The translations under genes and the position numbers were made by a program. DNA of 64,000 bases, from contig DATAVB010000118.1 of NCBI GenBank assembly GCA_036267955.1, forward strand, positions 1 through 64,000, in the 5' to 3' direction. Within the stretch, counting starts at the first letter, position 1, and every line of letters starts with the position of its first letter. This document shows, in pieces, positions 44,188 to 53,638 of the stretch. A model generated the notes under the pieces. The model was not told the DNA's origin. It saw only the letters and a program-made list of their open reading frames with translations, and made no database searches. Origin of the DNA: DATAVB01 sp036267955. Lineage in GTDB: Bacteria > Actinomycetota > Actinomycetes > Mycobacteriales > QHCD01.

Positions 44188-47100
44188 GGTCGCCGGCTCT
44201 CCCATCGCGGTCTGCACCGGGGTGATTTCGCCGCCGATGACCAGCAGCCCCCGGCCGGGCAGTGGATTGCTGGTCATCCGCGGGACGCGCACGCTGAGCA
44301 GGTCACCGTCCGCGGCGGCGGGCTGTAGCAGCAGGCCGGCGCGGGAGGCGCGGACCGCCATCGACAGCCCGCGGAAGGCCATGCCGAGCTCGTCGCTGCC
44401 GCCGGAGACGACGACCGCCCGCTGACCGTCGTCGGCGTGCAGCGTGGCGGTCAGCACCTCGCCGACCGGTGCGTCGGTCATCGTGTGTACGTCGTCGACC
44501 AGCACCACGATCGGACCGGTGTCAAGGACGTCCTCGAGCGCGGCGGCGTCCTCCGGGCCGAATATCCCGACGACACCGGCGTGCTGCTGCAGGGACTGCA
44601 GCGGCGAGCGCCGTGGCAACACCAGAGCGACCCGGGTGCCCGCCGAGGCGAGGCTCAACGCCATGGTCCGCAGTGCGGTCGAGCGGCCGCTGCGCGGCGG
44701 TCCGGTCACCAGGAAGCCCGGGCCGTCGGCGCTCAGGTCGATGCCGACGGTCTCGGCCGCGTCGCCGGCCGCGCCGATGAGTGTCCATAGTGGACGAGCT
44801 GTGGCCGGCCGGGTGCAGGCCTGCATCTCGACGTGCTCGGGCAGCTCCCGGACCTCGAACGGGAGCCGGGCGGGATCGTGGATCTCGGTGTCGCGGGCGG
44901 CGTCGGCCGCCAATTGACGCAGGGCCGCGATCTGGTGCGGTCCGGACGGATCGGCCTCCAGCAGGGCGATCTGGATTTCGACGAGACCGTCAGGCATTAT
45001 CGCCCGGCCCTCCGGCATCGTGTCCGGCACCGAGCGCGCCGGCACGTCCACCAACGCGTACTCGTTGCGCTCGGGCAGGCGCAGCACGATCCGGCCCGGG
45101 AATGCCGACCCGGTCCGCCCGGAAATCAACTGTCGATCACCGGTCGCGACTGTCTGCACTCCCATCGCCGCACCCTCGCGAGCGAGCCGCAGGAGCATGT
45201 CGACCGGGCGGCCGTGATCGACCGCCTCGTACTCCTCGCCGAATCCGCTCCACCCGTCGATCAGCAGCAGAATCCAGGGCAGCCGGTCTGCCTCGCTGCA
45301 GTGCGCCCGCTGCTCGGCTACCGAGCTGAACCCCTGCTGGGCGAGCAAGGCCTGCCGGCGGCGCAGCTCGTCGGTGAGTCGGGTCAGCACCCGGTCGCCG
45401 CGGACGACGTCATGGCGTGCGCAGACGGCGCCGCAGTGCGGCAGGTCGCCGGCGGCCAGCAGACCGCCGCCGGCGCAGTCGAAGAGGTACAGGTGCAGAT
45501 CGGTTGGGGCGTACTTCTGGACGGCCGCGCCGATGAGGGTGCGCAGCAGGCTGGTCCGCCCAGTGCGCGGTCCGCCCACGATCGCCAGCGCGGCCGACCG
45601 GGCGAGATCCAGCCCGACCACGCCTCGACGTTGCTGGTCCGGATGGTCGGCCAGGGCATACGGCAGGGTGTCCTTTTCGGTGTCCTTTTCGGTGCCCAGA
45701 TCGGTGCCTGTCTCCGAGGCGAGGTCGGCCAGCGATACGACCGTCGGCAACGGCGGCAGCCACGGGCTCCGCGGCCGGCGTTGTCCAGCGCGGTCGGCGG
45801 CCGCCCGCAGACCGGTCACCAGCTGCTGCAGGTCGGTCTCCCCCTCACCCGCGCCACCTGCGACGGCCATCGCCGGCGCGCCCGATTCCACCCAGCGGCT
45901 GGTCCGGACCCCGGCCGCCGGTCCGATATCCGCGGCGCCGGCCGCCGTCGCTCTGCCACCGACTCGGCCGGACTGGAATTCCAGCGGTGGCGCGGATCCG
46001 ATCCGAGCGATCGCCCGGCCGGGCGTGCCGGCGCCGATCATCGCGGCCGCGGCCGTGTCGATCACGTCGCGGGACTCGGCGTCATCGGTGACGCGCAGGG
46101 CGATGCGGAGGTTGGTGTTGGCGCGGATGACAGGGGAGACGACACCGGAGGGCCGTTGGGTGGCGAGGATGAGATGGACACCGAGAGAACGCCCCCGCAT
46201 GGCGATGCCGACCAGTCCGGTGACGAAATCGGGAAGCTCCTCGACCAGCGAGGCGAACTCGTCGATCACCAGCACCAATCGCGGCATCGGATCCCCGGAC
46301 GCCGGGGCAAGGGTGCTCCAGTAGTCCTCGATGTCTTTGGCGCCGACAGTGGCGAGCAGCTGTTCGCGGCGTTTGAGCTCGGCGTTGAGTGAGGCAAGAG
46401 CCCGTTCGGTGAGGTGGCCATCGAGGTCGGTGACCATGCCGACGGTATGCGGGAGGTGAATGCAGTCCTTGAAGGCGGCGCCGCCCTTGTAATCGATGAG
46501 GACGAAGGTCATGGCGTCAGGTCGGTTGGCGACGGCCAGGGACGCGATGATGGTCTGCAACAGCTCGGACTTGCCGGCCCCGGTCGTCCCGGCCACCAGC
46601 GCGTGCGGGCCGTCCCGGGCTATGTCCACGGTGTACGGACCGTCGGCCGACTCGCCGATCAATGCGGCCGTGCCGCGTCCGCCGCGTGACCAGCCGGCGG
46701 CGATCCGCTCGGCGGTGGGTCGTTCGAGGTCCAGCAGCGGCAGCAGCCGGGAGGTAGCCGGCACGCCCTGATCGGCGTCCGTGCCGCCGTCCCGCAGCGG
46801 CGCCAGCGCGCGAGCCAGGGCGAGCGCCGCCGACCGGTCGAGGCCGTCCACCACAATGTGGTCGACCGCCGGACCGTCCCGCGGGATCAGCCGGGCCCGG
46901 GTGCCGACCTCGCCGGTGATCTCGACCACGGCTCCGCACTCGGCCGGCAACAGTCGCGGCTCGCGGTCGAAGCACACCGCGTGGATCCCCGCCCGTGGTC
47001 CGTCCGCGAGCAGCCGGGTCAGGCCCGGCAGGTCGCGGAGATCCGCCGCGCCGTCGATCAACACCACCATCCGAGGGAGCACCTGCTCGCGATCGCCGTG

Positions 47101-48495
47101 CCGGCTGTCCGACCGCGCATCGAGCATTCGGGTCAACTCACAGACCCGGGCCGTCCGCTGCTCGGCGGTCAGGCCGACCCGGAGAGTCCCGTCGCCGGTG
47201 TCGAGCTGGGGCAGCCAGCGGCTCCACTCCCAGCTGCCCGCCGCGCTGTCCACCGCCAACAGTGTCAGGGCGAGATCGCGCGGACTGTGCAGCGCGCCGA
47301 GCTGGGCTGCGATGCTGCGGGCGAGCCCTTCGATCGGCGGGCGCGGGCCGGCTATCCCGAGCACGCCGCACTCCAGCAGCTCGACGACAGCAGGTACGTT
47401 CGACGCGACTGGGGACGGTAGCTCCTCGCCGTCGCGCCGCACTCGCACCCGGGCCGGCAGATCAGCCGTTCCAACGCCGATCCGGAGCGAGTCCCGGTCC
47501 TCAGCCCGCCGCTCCCACAAGCGCTGCCCCGGGCCCGTGGCGGTGCGCAGGACGGTAGCCGGATCGGGTGTCTCCGACCGCCTGGTCCGCTCATCGAGGG
47601 CGACCGCGGCGGCAAGCTGCCGCTCTGCCGCGGCCCGGTCCTCGGCATAGCGCGTGAGCTCGTGCCGGCGGCCCCGGCGCAGTCCGCGCCGCTCGCTCAC
47701 CGCATTGCCGACCAACATGATCGGCGACAGCACCGTGAAGAGCAGGAACTGCGGGGCGTGCATCAGGACCGCCATCGCGACGCCGGCAACCAGTGGCAGC
47801 AGACTGCCCAGAATCGGCAGCTTGCTCGGCGTCCGTTTGACGGGCTCGGCCGGAAAGGTCACCTCGATGTCCGACGGCGCGGGCGCGATCCGGGGCGGCC
47901 GATTGATGATCGCGGTGCCGTCAGCGGCGGGGCGTACCGCCGCGGGTGGATCGTCCGCCACGGCCAGCGTCACGGTGGACTCGCCGATCCGCAGCAGCGC
48001 GCCCGGCGCGAATCGCACCGGCTCGCCGTCCAGGGGGACACCGTCCAGCGTGCTGCCGTTGGTGGAACCCAGGTCCCGCGCCGTGACGCCGTCGCGACCC
48101 GAGCTGACGGTCGCGTGCCGGCGGGACAGATCGGGATCGTCGAGGCAGATTTCGGCCGTCAGGTCGCGTCCGATCGCGACCTCGCCGTGCGGCAGCGGTT
48201 GGCAGATCCCCGCATTCGGGCCGCCGACAACCCGTAACTCCAGCACAGCGGCGCACCGCCGGCTGCGTGGTCCCGGCGCGCCGACGCCGAGCACGGCGCC
48301 GGCAAGCAGCGCGTCCTGCCCGAGCGTGGCGCGCGAGTCGAGTCGTCGCGATCCGGTGAACAGATCGGCGCCGGGCCGCCCCGCCGCGCGTGTCAGCTCG
48401 TCGGCGACGCAGGCCAGCGGGGCGCCTGGATCGGCGTCGACGGTCACGTCCACGGACGGGCCGGCGGTGGGGGAAAGAGTCAGGGTGAAGCGCAC
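44107..48495 (-). CDS. FHA-FtsK/SpoIIIE ATPase, EccC/EssC-like (type VII secretion)
   Basis: The 1462-aa protein is the motor type of WXG100 secretion systems. It starts with a ubiquitin-like stretch (~1-75). An FHA domain follows (~90-170; VAIGRDLTAE, LSRRHATV, DLGSTNGSTLDGVPL), then two membrane helices (~225-270; LGSLLPLVAGVAMAVLMHA). Three FtsK-type ATPase modules come next. Module 1 has a canonical P-loop VAGTTGAGKSELLQ and LIDYKGGAAF. In modules 2 (GGPRTGRTS) and 3 (GPPRSGRST) Arg replaces the P-loop Lys. GTG 48495 gives the FHA-fused form. It is divergent from a WXG100-like gene; other secretion membrane parts (EccB, D, E) are not in the window. Confidence 0.9.
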   Translation of the reverse strand: MRFTLTLSPTAGPSVDVTVDADPGAPLACVADELTRAAGRPGADLFTGSRRLDSRATLGQDALLAGAVLGVGAPGPRSRRCAAVLELRVVGGPNAGICQPLPHGEVAIGRDLTAEICLDDPDLSRRHATVSSGRDGVTARDLGSTNGSTLDGVPLDGEPVRFAPGALLRIGESTVTLAVADDPPAAVRPAADGTAIINRPPRIAPAPSDIEVTFPAEPVKRTPSKLPILGSLLPLVAGVAMAVLMHAPQFLLFTVLSPIMLVGNAVSERRGLRRGRRHELTRYAEDRAAAERQLAAAVALDERTRRSETPDPATVLRTATGPGQRLWERRAEDRDSLRIGVGTADLPARVRVRRDGEELPSPVASNVPAVVELLECGVLGIAGPRPPIEGLARSIAAQLGALHSPRDLALTLLAVDSAAGSWEWSRWLPQLDTGDGTLRVGLTAEQRTARVCELTRMLDARSDSRHGDREQVLPRMVVLIDGAADLRDLPGLTRLLADGPRAGIHAVCFDREPRLLPAECGAVVEITGEVGTRARLIPRDGPAVDHIVVDGLDRSAALALARALAPLRDGGTDADQGVPATSRLLPLLDLERPTAERIAAGWSRGGRGTAALIGESADGPYTVDIARDGPHALVAGTTGAGKSELLQTIIASLAVANRPDAMTFVLIDYKGGAAFKDCIHLPHTVGMVTDLDGHLTERALASLNAELKRREQLLATVGAKDIEDYWSTLAPASGDPMPRLVLVIDEFASLVEELPDFVTGLVGIAMRGRSLGVHLILATQRPSGVVSPVIRANTNLRIALRVTDDAESRDVIDTAAAAMIGAGTPGRAIARIGSAPPLEFQSGRVGGRATAAGAADIGPAAGVRTSRWVESGAPAMAVAGGAGEGETDLQQLVTGLRAAADRAGQRRPRSPWLPPLPTVVSLADLASETGTDLGTEKDTEKDTLPYALADHPDQQRRGVVGLDLARSAALAIVGGPRTGRTSLLRTLIGAAVQKYAPTDLHLYLFDCAGGGLLAAGDLPHCGAVCARHDVVRGDRVLTRLTDELRRRQALLAQQGFSSVAEQRAHCSEADRLPWILLLIDGWSGFGEEYEAVDHGRPVDMLLRLAREGAAMGVQTVATGDRQLISGRTGSAFPGRIVLRLPERNEYALVDVPARSVPDTMPEGRAIMPDGLVEIQIALLEADPSGPHQIAALRQLAADAARDTEIHDPARLPFEVRELPEHVEMQACTRPATARPLWTLIGAAGDAAETVGIDLSADGPGFLVTGPPRSGRSTALRTMALSLASAGTRVALVLPRRSPLQSLQQHAGVVGIFGPEDAAALEDVLDTGPIVVLVDDVHTMTDAPVGEVLTATLHADDGQRAVVVSGGSDELGMAFRGLSMAVRASRAGLLLQPAAADGDLLSVRVPRMTSNPLPGRGLLVIGGEITPVQTAMGEPATSAGVVRPAGCQATGEIGREAVRLARL

Positions 48496-48545
48496 CTGAT
48501 CAGTCTGCCGATCACGGCAACGGTCTGTGGCCTTCGTTGGCCGGG

Positions 48546-48582
48546 CTGTGGATAACTCCCGCGAAATCCGCGTTATCCACAG
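48546..48582. promoter_or_regulatory. Inverted pair of consensus DnaA boxes
   Basis: Perfect 11-bp arms, 48546-48556 and 48572-48582, each contain TTATCCACA in opposite orientation (48547-48555 and 48573-48581) with a 15-nt loop. It sits in the divergent promoter of the FtsK-like and WXG100-like genes. The rest of the 287-nt gap shows no gene. Confidence 0.6.
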
Positions 48583-48782
48583 GTCGCTCCTGCTTCTCGG
48601 CGTCATGGTCGGCAAATCCTCTAACGTTCGGCAGCGAGGCACCTCGGACCGTCAAACAGGGGCAGAACGGCTGATCGAGATCATTGCCATGGTCTGGTTC
48701 ATTCCGCCCTGGAGCAGCACCCGATATCGGCCCACATTCATCAGAAACGCCCGCAGCGCGGGCACATCAGGAGGGCGAAGAG

Positions 48783-49070
48783 ATGGCCACGATGAAATAC
48801 GACATCGCCGGCATCGGCGCGCACGCGGCGAACGTCGGCAGGATCGGCAACGAGATCGAGGAGAAGCTCGGCGAATTGTTGGCCCTGATCCAGAACATGC
48901 CCGAGGTCTGGGCGAGTGGCTCCGGTGAGTCGGCCGCGCAGGCGGCCATCGACATCAAGAAGGCCGGCGACCTGGTCGCCCGCGCCGTCTCCGGTCACGG
49001 CACGTCGGTTCAGAAGGCGGGCCAGATGTTCGCCGAGGGCGACGCCGCGGTTGCCAGGGCGTTCCGATAA
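48783..49070 (+). CDS. WXG100-family (ESAT-6-like) protein
   Basis: A 95-aa helical-hairpin protein: helix 1 ~9-38, turn at Trp43, helix 2 ~50-90. The hairpin turn reads VWASGSGES, so Trp and Gly are separated by two residues instead of one. No C-terminal YxxxD/E export signal is seen; the chain ends VARAFR. AGGAGGG lies 7 nt before ATG 48783. It is divergent from the EccC-like ATPase, its likely export motor, and followed by a hairpin. Confidence 0.82.
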   Translation: MATMKYDIAGIGAHAANVGRIGNEIEEKLGELLALIQNMPEVWASGSGESAAQAAIDIKKAGDLVARAVSGHGTSVQKAGQMFAEGDAAVARAFR

Positions 49071-49130
49071 CAACCGGCGACTAGCAAGTAGGAGCCGGTT
49101 CCACCCCTGGCTCGGCCAGCACCCGGACGG

Positions 49131-49165
49131 ATTCGATCCCACACACCCAGGTGTGGGGGTCGAAT
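49131..49165 (+). terminator. Hairpin after the WXG100-like gene
   Basis: Arms 49131-49147 and 49150-49165 pair almost completely (one bulged base and one mismatch) with a 2-nt apex, followed by a short T-containing stretch. Probable terminator of the WXG100 transcript. Confidence 0.6.
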
Positions 49166-49247
49166 TTGTCTGTGCCGCTGCCCCAGGTAGTCACGCCCGG
49201 CCGGCGCGCCGCTTGATCATCCATGCCGGTAGGTGCACCGTGGACGC

Positions 49248-49877
49248 GTGGCGCACCCACCGATCTGCCCGCGTTGCGGCGGCGGACTGCAGCCGCCGAG
49301 CGCGTTCGCGAGCACCTGGCGGTGCGTCAGCCATGGCGTCGTCGATCCGCTGCACATCCTGCGCAATGCCACGCCCGAAGCCATCAAGCACGTCTGCGAC
49401 CACACCCGAGTGCCGTGTTGGGCGCCCACACCCATGCCCACGGGTTGGGCACTGGCCGGCCTGGCGTACGCCGGCGACGAACGCAGCCGCGGGCATGCGA
49501 CCGTCGTGGCCTGCTCCGGTCCGGCTCCGCTGGGCGGCGTCGCTGACATGCTGCTGGTGGCCGAGGAGCCGGGCACCGGAGCCGGCGCCGGCTACGCGGG
49601 GTTGGCTGGCCCCGATCCCGGCCCGACCATCGGTGCCAGAGCCGCGACGGTGGAGACTGCCGGACACCCCACGGCGCTCTGGGCAGTCGACAGCCCGGAT
49701 GACCGGTGTGTCCTGATCGGTGAGGCGAAAGGGTTGTGGCTGTGGGCGATCCTGTGGCCGGCCGAAGCGGGCTATCTCCTGGCGGAAAATGTCACCCTGC
49801 ACGATCTGCGAGAATCGGTACCATCGGATCTGTACGCGAGCCAATACTCTCCGTACCTCTTGCGTCGCAGACGGTAG
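49248..49877 (+). CDS. DUF6758 family protein
   Basis: The 209-aa protein is of a conserved actinobacterial family without known function. It has an N-terminal zinc-ribbon-like CPRCGGGL with a later WRCVSHG. A glycine-rich globular domain follows (LAGLAYAGDERSRGHATVVA, CSGPAPLGGVADMLLVAEEP, YAGLAGPDPGP). The C-terminal part contains LWLWAILWPAEAGYLL. GTG 49248 places the first Cys six residues from the start; GTG 49233 is the alternative. Neither has a strong ribosome binding site. Upstream of the small membrane protein and the PH-domain protein. Confidence 0.75.
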   Translation: MAHPPICPRCGGGLQPPSAFASTWRCVSHGVVDPLHILRNATPEAIKHVCDHTRVPCWAPTPMPTGWALAGLAYAGDERSRGHATVVACSGPAPLGGVADMLLVAEEPGTGAGAGYAGLAGPDPGPTIGARAATVETAGHPTALWAVDSPDDRCVLIGEAKGLWLWAILWPAEAGYLLAENVTLHDLRESVPSDLYASQYSPYLLRRRR

Positions 49878-50030
49878 AAGACGGACGATGGGAGTTCGCA
49901 GTGCAGACCTCGAAAGGCGAGGCCGTACGAAGATCGGCGGCGCGGCGCGTCGCATGGCACAGTTGTCGTTACACGTCCAGCCGCACGGTACAACTAGACC
50001 TGTGCACGAGGACCGCCGAAGGGGGGAGTA

Positions 50031-50189
50031 ATGGTCTCCGCTAAAAAGGTGACTGGTTGGCTCGTACTGGCCTTCGTCGTCTTCTTCATCATCACCCAGC
50101 CACATGAGCTGGCCAACATCATCACCGGGACGGTTCACCTGTTGCACAGAGGAGCCAACTCGGTGACTGAGCTTATTCGGGATCTGTAG
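50031..50189 (+). CDS. Small membrane protein (52 aa)
   Basis: ATG 50031 has a GGGGGGAG ribosome binding site and runs to TAG 50187-50189. The product has a basic N-terminus (MVSAKKVTGW), one membrane helix (LVLAFVVFFIIT, ~11-22) and a soluble C-terminal helix (ITGTVHLLHRGANSVTELIR). Good initiation signals, ten-nucleotide spacing to the PH-domain gene and sensible composition support a real gene. I infer a membrane partner of the PH-domain protein. Confidence 0.75.
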   Translation: MVSAKKVTGWLVLAFVVFFIITQPHELANIITGTVHLLHRGANSVTELIRDL

Positions 50190-50198
50190 GTTCGGACG

Positions 50199-50699
50199 AT
50201 GGCTCCGTACTCATCACAGCGCTACCTTCTCCCCACTGAGCGCGGAGTCATCGAGGTCCGGCGACACTGGGCGATCCTGATCAAGCCCGTCGGCCTGGCA
50301 CTGGTCGTGATGGCCGCAGCCTTTGCCATTTCCTTTGCGCTCAAATTCGAGAGCACGGCGCAGACGGTGGCGTGGTGGCTGGCGATTCTGGCGTTCCTGC
50401 GGTTGGCGTACGTCGTCGCCGACTGGTACGCGGAGCGGCTGGTCATCACCAACAAGCGCTTCCTGCTCACGACCGGTCTGCTCACCCGCAAGGTGGCGAT
50501 CATGCCGCTGACCAAGGTCACGGACATGACCTATCAGCGGTCGGTGTTCGGCCAGATTCTCGGCTACGGCGTCTTCATCGTGGAGTCGGCCGGTCAGGAC
50601 CAGGCGCTGAGCCGGATCACCTTCCTGCCGCATCCCGATGACCTCTACCAGCAAATCTCCACCCTGCTCTTTGGCAGCCCGGACGACGGCGGCGACTAG
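50199..50699 (+). CDS. PH-domain membrane protein (bPH2/YdbS-like)
   Basis: The 166-aa protein has two membrane helices (~26-48 and 55-74). A bacterial PH domain follows (~76-150) with ERLVITNKRFLLTTGLLTRK, VAIMPLTKVTDMTYQRSVFG and YGVFIVESAGQDQAL. These proteins sit in the membrane with the PH fold in the cytoplasm; the role is mostly unknown, stress or secretion links have been reported for relatives. It follows the 52-aa membrane protein by 9 nt, likely one operon. Confidence 0.85.
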   Translation: MAPYSSQRYLLPTERGVIEVRRHWAILIKPVGLALVVMAAAFAISFALKFESTAQTVAWWLAILAFLRLAYVVADWYAERLVITNKRFLLTTGLLTRKVAIMPLTKVTDMTYQRSVFGQILGYGVFIVESAGQDQALSRITFLPHPDDLYQQISTLLFGSPDDGGD

Positions 50700-50743
50700 C
50701 GAGGTCCGACCCGAAAGAGGTCACAGGCATACTGACGCCTGCG

Positions 50744-51601
50744 ATGCGTATAGATCTGCACACCCATTCCGACGCCTCAGACGGCACTTGCACGCCCGCT
50801 GAACTGATCGCCGCGGCCGCCCAGGCAGAGCTGGACATCGTCGCGCTCACCGATCACGACACCACCGGCGGCTGGGCCGCGGCCACCGCCGCGCTGCCGT
50901 CCGGCATGACGCTGGTGCCCGGCGCGGAACTGTCCTGCGTGGTTCTCGGGGAGAACCACCCGATCTCGATCCACCTGCTGGCCTACCTGTTCGATCCGGC
51001 CGAGCAGACCTTCGCCGCGGAACGGGCCAGGCTGCGCGACAGCCGGCTGACCCGGGCCGAGGGGATCGTGGACCGGCTGGCGGCGGACGGGCTGGACGTC
51101 AACTGGCCTCAGGTGCAACGCCTCGCGGCGGGCGGGACCGTCGGGCGGCCGCACATCGCACGGGCCCTGGTCGAACACGGTCTGGCCAGCAGTGTCAACG
51201 ACGCTTTCGCCCGGTACCTGTATCACGGCAGTCGCTATCACGTGCCGAAGCATGACCTGGAGGCGCTGACCGCGGTGCGGGCCGTCCGGGCCGCCGGCGG
51301 CGTGCCGGTGTTCGCCCATCCGCGGGCCCGCAAGCGCGGCACGGTCGTCAGTGACGCCACCATCGTCGAGCTCGCGAAGGCGGGTCTGGCCGGACTCGAG
51401 ATCGACCATCCCGACCATAACCCGCAGGACCGGGCCGACCTGCGTGCGCTCGCCGGCGATCTCGACCTGATCACCACCGGCTCGAGCGATTTCCACGGCA
51501 CCAACAAGACGACGCCGATCGGGGCCTGCCTCACCGCCCCCGAGGCGTACGAGGCACTCGTGGCGGAGGCGACCGGCGCCATCCGGCCGATCCCGGGCTG
51601 A
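50744..51601 (+). CDS. PHP-domain phosphoesterase
   Basis: The 285-aa protein has the PHP metal-site motifs RIDLHTHSDASDG at the N-terminus, ALTDHDTTGGW near 40, PGAELSC and the late VFAHPRAR and TTGSSDFHG. The length and layout match the 3',5'-nucleotide bisphosphate / RNase AM-type family (YciV), cytosolic. MarC starts 4 nt after its stop, so they are coupled. Confidence 0.9.
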   Translation: MRIDLHTHSDASDGTCTPAELIAAAAQAELDIVALTDHDTTGGWAAATAALPSGMTLVPGAELSCVVLGENHPISIHLLAYLFDPAEQTFAAERARLRDSRLTRAEGIVDRLAADGLDVNWPQVQRLAAGGTVGRPHIARALVEHGLASSVNDAFARYLYHGSRYHVPKHDLEALTAVRAVRAAGGVPVFAHPRARKRGTVVSDATIVELAKAGLAGLEIDHPDHNPQDRADLRALAGDLDLITTGSSDFHGTNKTTPIGACLTAPEAYEALVAEATGAIRPIPG

Positions 51602-51605
51602 CCTC

Positions 51606-52226
51606 GTGGGCCACTGGTTCGACGCGCGGTTCTTCGGCGAGGCATTCGTGACGCTGTTCGTCATTATGGATCCGCCCGGGACGGTGCCGATCTTCCTGGC
51701 GCTGACCGGTGGCCGCAGTCGGCAGGCCCGGCGGCGGGCCGCGTGGCAGGCCGTGTGCGTCGCCTTCGGCGTGATCTGCGCCTTCGCCGCCTTTGGTCAG
51801 CAGATCCTGAATTACCTGGGCATCGGAATTCCGGCGTTGCAGGGCGCCGGTGGGCTGCTGCTGTTGCTGGTCGCGCTGGAACTGCTGACCGACCGGGCCG
51901 AGGCGCCGCGTCAGGTCGAGGACGTGAACGTGGCTCTGGTGCCGCTGGGTACGCCGCTGCTGGCCGGCCCCGGTGCGATCGTCGCGGCAATCGTCTTTGT
52001 CCGGCGGGCGGACGGCGCGGCCGGGGAGCTGCTCGGTCTGGCGGCCGCGATCGTCGCGGTGCATATCGTGCTGTGGCTGATGCTGCGCTTCTCCGGCGTG
52101 ATCATCCGGGTGATCAGGGAGAGCGGCATCGTGCTGGTCACCCGGATCGCCGGTCTGCTGCTGTCGGCGATCGCCGTCCAGCTGGTTGCCGATTCGGTGA
52201 CAGGGTTCATCCACAGCGCGCACTAG
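51606..52226 (+). CDS. MarC-family integral membrane protein
   Basis: A 206-aa protein with six hydrophobic segments and the MarC signatures FVIMDPPGTVPIFLALT, VPLGTPLLAGPGAI and ITRIAGLLL-like VTRIAGLLLSAIAVQ. Transport substrate unknown; the old link to antibiotic resistance is not supported. GTG 51606 lies 4 nt after the PHP gene. Confidence 0.9.
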   Translation: MGHWFDARFFGEAFVTLFVIMDPPGTVPIFLALTGGRSRQARRRAAWQAVCVAFGVICAFAAFGQQILNYLGIGIPALQGAGGLLLLLVALELLTDRAEAPRQVEDVNVALVPLGTPLLAGPGAIVAAIVFVRRADGAAGELLGLAAAIVAVHIVLWLMLRFSGVIIRVIRESGIVLVTRIAGLLLSAIAVQLVADSVTGFIHSAH

Positions 52227-52265
52227 GCAAAGGAGAGTTTTGTCGGCGCCCGTCGTTAGGTTGGC

Positions 52266-53608
52266 ATGGTGAAGAGGCTGCTGGTCCTGCTGATGGCTGT
52301 CGGAGCGATGCTCGCCGGCGCGATAGCGTTCGTCGCGCTGCCCGCCCACGCCGATGCGATCTCCGAAGCGAAAAGCAAGCTGAACCCCAACGATCGCGTT
52401 TATGTCGCGCCGGGCGCCGCGGTGACGGTCAAGCCGGACGCGGTCGCCGGCTCGGACGGGGTGCCGATCGCGGTGGCCGCGCTGCCGAGCTCCGTCGGTG
52501 ACCCGGACAAGGTCGCGGCGCAGCTCGGGCCGTCGGTGTTCGGCAACGTCAACGGCGTCATGATCGTCTTCGCCGGCACCAAGGCCGGCTCGGCCAACGG
52601 ATTCACCGGCAGTGTGTGCACGATGAGATCAATCAGGTCAACACGTCGGTCGGCAATAAGGACCAGCTGTCCACGGGCGACGACGCCAGCGGCTATGTGC
52701 AGGACGTCGTCGCCGGGATCAATAAGGCGAAGGCCGCGGACGAGAGCAAATCCAGCGGCGACAACGCGGCACCCGACGGCAAGGGCGGCGGCCACACGGG
52801 GCTGATCGTCTTCCTCGTCATCGTGCTGCTCGTGGTCGGTGGGGTGGGCGCCTGGGTGGTCACGAAACGGCGCCGCAAGCAGCAGCACCTGGCCGACCGG
52901 CGGGCGGAGGTCGTGAGTTACTACGACCGGCTCGGCGCCGATGTGCAAAACCTCTACGCCGGTGGCGACGAGGTCACCCAGCAGGCGCTCGCCGACGCCG
53001 CCGAGCGTTATACGGCGACCGGTGCCCTGCTGGCCCGGGCCGACTCCGATGCGCAGTTCGACTCGGCCCGGCGGACCGCGCTGGAAGGCCTGCAGGCAGC
53101 CCGTACGGCCCGGCTCCGGCTCGGCCTCGACGCCGGCCCTGACCTGCCGCCGATCTCGCCGACCCGCGGTGAGAAGCTGATCGAGGCGCAGGACTACCAG
53201 GTCGGCGACCGCACGGTCCGCGGCCACCCCGACTACGAGCCCGGCGCGCCGTACTACTACGGCGGTGGCGGCGGATACGGTGCCGGTTGGTACTCGTTCC
53301 CGTTCTGGGAAACGCTGCTGCTCAGCTCCGCCCTCAGTGGCGGTTTCGGCGGCTGGGGCGGCGGTGGATTCGAGTCCGGGTACGACCAGGGGTACGAGGC
53401 AGGCGAGGATCACGCGAACGATCAGAATGGGGATTCCGGCGGTGGCGATAATTCCGGCTGGGGCTCCGGTGGCGACAACTCCGGCTGGGATTCCGGCGGA
53501 GGTTGGGATTCCGGCGGCAGCGACTGGGGCGGCGGCGGTAGTGACTGGGGCGGAGACAGCGGTGGTGGCGGCGACTGGGGCGGTGGTGGCGGAGACGGCG
53601 GCTGGTAA
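52266..53608 (+). pseudogene. TPM-like secreted/membrane protein interrupted by a frameshift
   Basis: An ATG frame from 52266 encodes a signal peptide (MVKRLLVLLMAVGAMLAGAI, Ala-x-Ala end) and the first part of a beta/alpha domain up to FTGSV near 52613. The continuing sequence (HDEINQVNTSVGNKDQLST, domain end, membrane helix, cytoplasmic part, then a Gly/Trp/Asp-rich tail) is in the -1 frame, open from GTG 52616 to 53608. Adding one base at the run AGTGTGTGC restores a continuous reading. Intact relatives carry this domain, one membrane helix and a disordered Gly-rich end, as TPM-domain proteins do. It may be a true pseudogene, a sequencing error, or two products. Confidence 0.7.
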
Positions 53609-53638
53609 CCGTTCGCTGGATCAGCCGACCGCGCGCCC

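Noticed and set aside
49125..49170. Possible tRNA 3' half (ATTCGATCCC)
   Set aside because: The sequence forms a simple terminator hairpin and no cloverleaf partner exists upstream.
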